From: an uncultured Oscillospiraceae bacterium
GTDB lineage: Bacteria; Bacillota; Clostridia; Oscillospirales; Oscillospiraceae
NCBI GenBank assembly: GCA_934569195.1
Contig: CAKTKB010000056.1
Span: 1-8,881, forward strand
Reading direction: 5' to 3'
Length of the DNA stretch: 8,881 nucleotides
The position numbers and the translations under genes were made by a program. Shown in pieces: positions 7,252 through 8,881 of the stretch (position 1 is its first letter; the number at the start of each line of letters is the position of its first letter). The notes below the pieces were generated by a model. It ran no database searches. It worked only from the letters and a program-made list of their open reading frames with translations, and was not told the origin of the DNA.

Positions 7252-7289
7252 TTGAGAAACGGGCAGCGGCCGGTCCCGGTCGCTGCCCG
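7252..7289 (-). terminator. Strong hairpin between the DUF4358 gene and the MBOAT gene (leaky terminator or attenuator)
   Basis: GGGCAGCG (7261-7268) pairs with CGCTGCCC (7281-7288); the stem extends inward through GCCG/CGGT with one G-U pair to a 4-base loop, and outward by one C-G pair, about 13 bp in all. Read on the minus strand it is followed by TTTCTC, a short and broken U-run. It lies between the lipoprotein stop (7305) and the MBOAT ribosome binding site (7242). No separate promoter is visible in the 30 bp between hairpin and MBOAT start, so it probably tunes read-through or stabilises an RNA end rather than isolating the two genes. Confidence 0.6.
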
Positions 7290-7304
7290 CAGTGCTTATT
7301 TACC

Positions 7305-7895
7305 TTACGCGCCGATGGTAAAGTCCAGACCGCCGCAGGCGGCAGAGAACGCGTCGACAAAGGACTGGGCCGTAACGCCATCCTCAGCAAAATCAGAGGC
7401 GATCATAACCAGCATGACCACATCCGCTTTTCCGACGACCATGAGATCGTCGGCTTCAACGCAGACCCACTTTCTGGGGTTGATTCCGTCGTGCATATCC
7501 TGTGCGACGGACTTCGCGTCGGCGGAATCCTTAACGCGGACCAGAACCAGAGAATAAGCGATGGAGCCGATGAAAGGCTCATTCACCAGAACCTCGGAGA
7601 CGGCGTCAGCGGACGTCAGGCCGGTGGTGGAGGAGAAGCGGTAGGTTCCTTCCTCAGAGGTGTCGGACAGGTCCAGGGTCATGGTTTCCCGGCCCACCTC
7701 AAAGGGAACCGCGGAATCAATCTTGCCGTAGAGCGTCTCCAGAGAATCCGAAATGGCAGCCGGGGCCGTTTCCTCGGAGGGCGTGGTCTCGGAAGGGGTA
7801 GTATTGTCGTTAGCGGTGTTTCCGCCATTTTGGGCACAGGCGGCGAGGGAAAGCGTCAAAACCAGAGCCAGTGCCAGCGAAATCCATTTTTTCAT
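7305..7895 (-). CDS. DUF4358-domain lipoprotein
   Basis: A 196-residue predicted lipoprotein. The start MKKWISLALALVLTLSLAAC is a clear lipoprotein signal with lipobox LAAC, making Cys20 the lipidated residue. A flexible Asn/Thr/Ser/Glu/Pro-rich linker (about 21-48) leads to a globular domain (about 50-196). The segment MHDGINPRKWVCVEADDLMV (134-153) and the following hydrophobic strand match my recollection of DUF4358, a Clostridia family of unknown function. The start at 7895 is chosen because of the signal peptide, AGGAGG (plus-strand 7906-7911) 10 bp upstream, and the ATGA overlap with the vanZ-like stop; a longer frame reaching 8042 would only add vanZ-overlapping residues. The protein should sit on the outer face of the membrane, next in the transcript to the MBOAT/DHHW pair, suggesting but not proving a role in envelope modification. 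Confidence 0.85.
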   Translation of the reverse strand: MKKWISLALALVLTLSLAACAQNGGNTANDNTTPSETTPSEETAPAAISDSLETLYGKIDSAVPFEVGRETMTLDLSDTSEEGTYRFSSTTGLTSADAVSEVLVNEPFIGSIAYSLVLVRVKDSADAKSVAQDMHDGINPRKWVCVEADDLMVVGKADVVMLVMIASDFAEDGVTAQSFVDAFSAACGGLDFTIGA

Positions 7896-8365
7896 TTGTT
7901 TGTTTCCTCCTGAAATTTGTTTTGCTTGTTGTGTATAGCCTGTCCCAGGACCATGCACCCGATGCCGGCCAGGACGCCGGAGGTGTCCAGAGCCACATCC
8001 AGGGGGCTGGAGCATCGACCGGGGACAAAGAGCTGAATCCATTCATCCACACATGCGGCGAGGGCGCCGCAGAGAAGCGGCAAAGCCAACCCGGGTATGC
8101 GGGGAAAGCGCAGCAGATAGAAAAGCCGCCGCAGCAGAGCGCCCAGGCAGGCAAACTCCGCAAAGTGTGCCATCTTCCGCAGAACATGGCCGCTGCCGTG
8201 GGATTGAGCGGCGGGGAAAAACCGGCAGAGGATGCTGCGGACAAATTCGCTGATTCCGCCGGAGATTTGGCCGTCCAGCAGGGAATTTCCCCAGATGAAG
8301 ACCAGATTGCAAAGCAGCAGGGCAGCGCACAGCCGTATGTGCGGAAGGCGGGAGGGTCCGCTCAT
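7892..8365 (-). CDS. VanZ-like family membrane protein
   Basis: A 157-residue integral membrane protein with the VanZ-like pattern: a first hydrophobic helix (about 10-28), RKMAHFAEFACLG (63-75), a hydrophobic segment about 92-106, DEWIQLFVPGR (107-117) and DVALDTSGVLAG (123-134). The conserved polar residues Lys64, His67, Glu70, Asp107, Glu108, Gln111 and Asp127 are all present. VanZ of the vanA cluster gives low-level teicoplanin resistance by an unsettled mechanism; most chromosomal homologues are uncharacterised, so no resistance is claimed here. Its start overlaps the mntP stop (ATGA 8362-8365) and its stop overlaps the DUF4358 start (ATGA 7892-7895), so all three are probably translated as a chain. 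No good ribosome binding site precedes it, consistent with coupling to mntP. No vanHAX-type ligase is present in the window. Confidence 0.88.
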   Translation of the reverse strand: MSGPSRLPHIRLCAALLLCNLVFIWGNSLLDGQISGGISEFVRSILCRFFPAAQSHGSGHVLRKMAHFAEFACLGALLRRLFYLLRFPRIPGLALPLLCGALAACVDEWIQLFVPGRCSSPLDVALDTSGVLAGIGCMVLGQAIHNKQNKFQEETNK

Positions 8366-8881
8366 CCCAGAATGCCCAGGTGCTCCAGCAAAATGTTGCA
8401 GCCCAGCAGAATCAGAATGATGCCGCCGACAATCTCGGCCTTCTTTTCAAAGCGGTTTCCAAACACGCTGCCGACCTTGACGCCCACGGCGGAGAAAAGA
8501 AACGTGGTCAGGCCGATGATGGAAACGGATGTAAAGATGTTTACACCGCCGACCATGGCCAGGGAGATGCCGACAGCCAGCGCGTCGATGCTGGTGGCGA
8601 CGGCCATCACGAACATGGTTTTTACGGAGAAATCCGAACCGCTGCCGGTTTCCTCTTCCCCGGGACCGAAGGCTTCCCGGAGCATGTTTATGCCGATCAG
8701 CACAAGCAGAGCAAAGGCGACCCAGTGGTCAAAGGCCTGAATGGCCTCCGCAAAGAGCTGCCCCAGAAAAAAACCGATCATGGGCATAATAGCCTGAAAT
8801 CCGCCAAACCATACGCCACATATCAGACTGTTTTTCAGGGATGTACCTTTGGTGGACAGGCCCTTGCAGATGGATACGGCA
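8362..8881 (-). CDS. mntP: MntP-type manganese efflux pump (start outside window)
   Basis: The frame stays open to the right edge. Upstream of the Met at 8787 it continues for 31 more family-like codons (AVSICKGLS, then GVWFGGFQAI), so that Met is internal. In all 172 residues are visible against about 188 for E. coli MntP, so only the first dozen or so, including the first conserved Asp region (DAFAVS in the family), are missing. The protein shows the internal duplication of MntP: the first copy has AVSICKGLS and the second TSIDALAVGIS, whose Asp is visible residue 99. A hydrophilic loop with GPGEEETGSG separates the halves. MntP exports Mn2+ from the cytoplasm. In many bacteria mntP is controlled by a yybP-ykoY manganese riboswitch or by MntR; any such element would lie beyond the edge. 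It is the first visible gene of the minus-strand series and overlaps vanZ by 4 bp. Confidence 0.92.
   Translation of the reverse strand, partial: AVSICKGLSTKGTSLKNSLICGVWFGGFQAIMPMIGFFLGQLFAEAIQAFDHWVAFALLVLIGINMLREAFGPGEEETGSGSDFSVKTMFVMAVATSIDALAVGISLAMVGGVNIFTSVSIIGLTTFLFSAVGVKVGSVFGNRFEKKAEIVGGIILILLGCNILLEHLGILG

Noticed and set aside
6399..7913. A 504-codon open frame on the plus strand, antisense to the MBOAT and DUF4358 genes
   Set aside because: Its product is rich in Gly, Gln, Arg and Asp without recognisable domains or membrane segments, no ribosome binding site was found, and it lies opposite two genes with clear family motifs. Long antisense frames are common in GC-rich coding DNA.
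7305..8042. Longer form of the DUF4358 protein starting at 8042
   Set aside because: The added N-terminus lies in the vanZ-like gene in another frame and would bury the clear lipoprotein signal peptide.
7892..8365. A glycopeptide resistance cluster, suggested by the VanZ-like gene
   Set aside because: No vanH, vanA-type ligase, vanX or two-component system is present. VanZ-like proteins are widespread on chromosomes without resistance.
1..8881. Mobile element, phage, CRISPR, toxin-antitoxin or defence system
   Set aside because: No transposase, integrase, repeat-spacer array, att-like direct repeats, tRNA or known defence domain was seen on either strand.

Overview
The window looks like a chromosomal segment of a GC-rich Clostridia member, most likely an Oscillospiraceae/Ruminococcaceae-type gut Firmicute. 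This is inferred from the strong AGGAGG-type ribosome binding sites, a consensus vegetative promoter, and the gene families present (VanZ, DUF4358 lipoprotein, DHHW, MntP, paired ABC half-transporters). No phage, insertion sequence, tRNA, rRNA or CRISPR array is visible. The species cannot be fixed from the sequence alone.

Left half, plus strand (1-4603): the C-terminal end of a cysteine-rich protein with a peptidase-U32-like FKIEGR motif, then a self-contained export or import cassette. The cassette starts with a consensus promoter (TTGACA, 17 bp, TATAAT) overlapped by a perfect inverted repeat. It continues with a TetR-family repressor gene and two full-length ABC half-transporters that overlap by 4 bp and probably form a heterodimer. 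Between tetR and the first ABC gene lie a GAAA-capped hairpin and a second, unrelated inverted repeat just before the ribosome binding site. The simplest reading is an autoregulated tetR-ABC-ABC operon whose ABC genes may have a second control point.

Middle (4604-4707): a short convergent intergenic region with a bidirectional intrinsic terminator.

Right half, minus strand (4708-8881, transcribed right to left): mntP (manganese exporter, 5' end outside the window), vanZ-like gene, DUF4358 lipoprotein, then a hairpin, then an AlgI/DltB-like MBOAT acyltransferase and a DHHW (AlgX/AlgJ-like) protein. The first three are joined by two ATGA overlaps; the last two are 17 bp apart. The MBOAT and DHHW pair is a likely machine for O-acylation of an extracellular polymer. 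All five minus-strand products are predicted to be membrane, membrane-anchored or lipid-anchored proteins, so this half reads as an envelope module.

Most of the content belongs to known families. The least described parts are the two inverted-repeat control sites and the tight linkage of a DUF4358 lipoprotein with MntP/VanZ upstream and the MBOAT/DHHW pair downstream.
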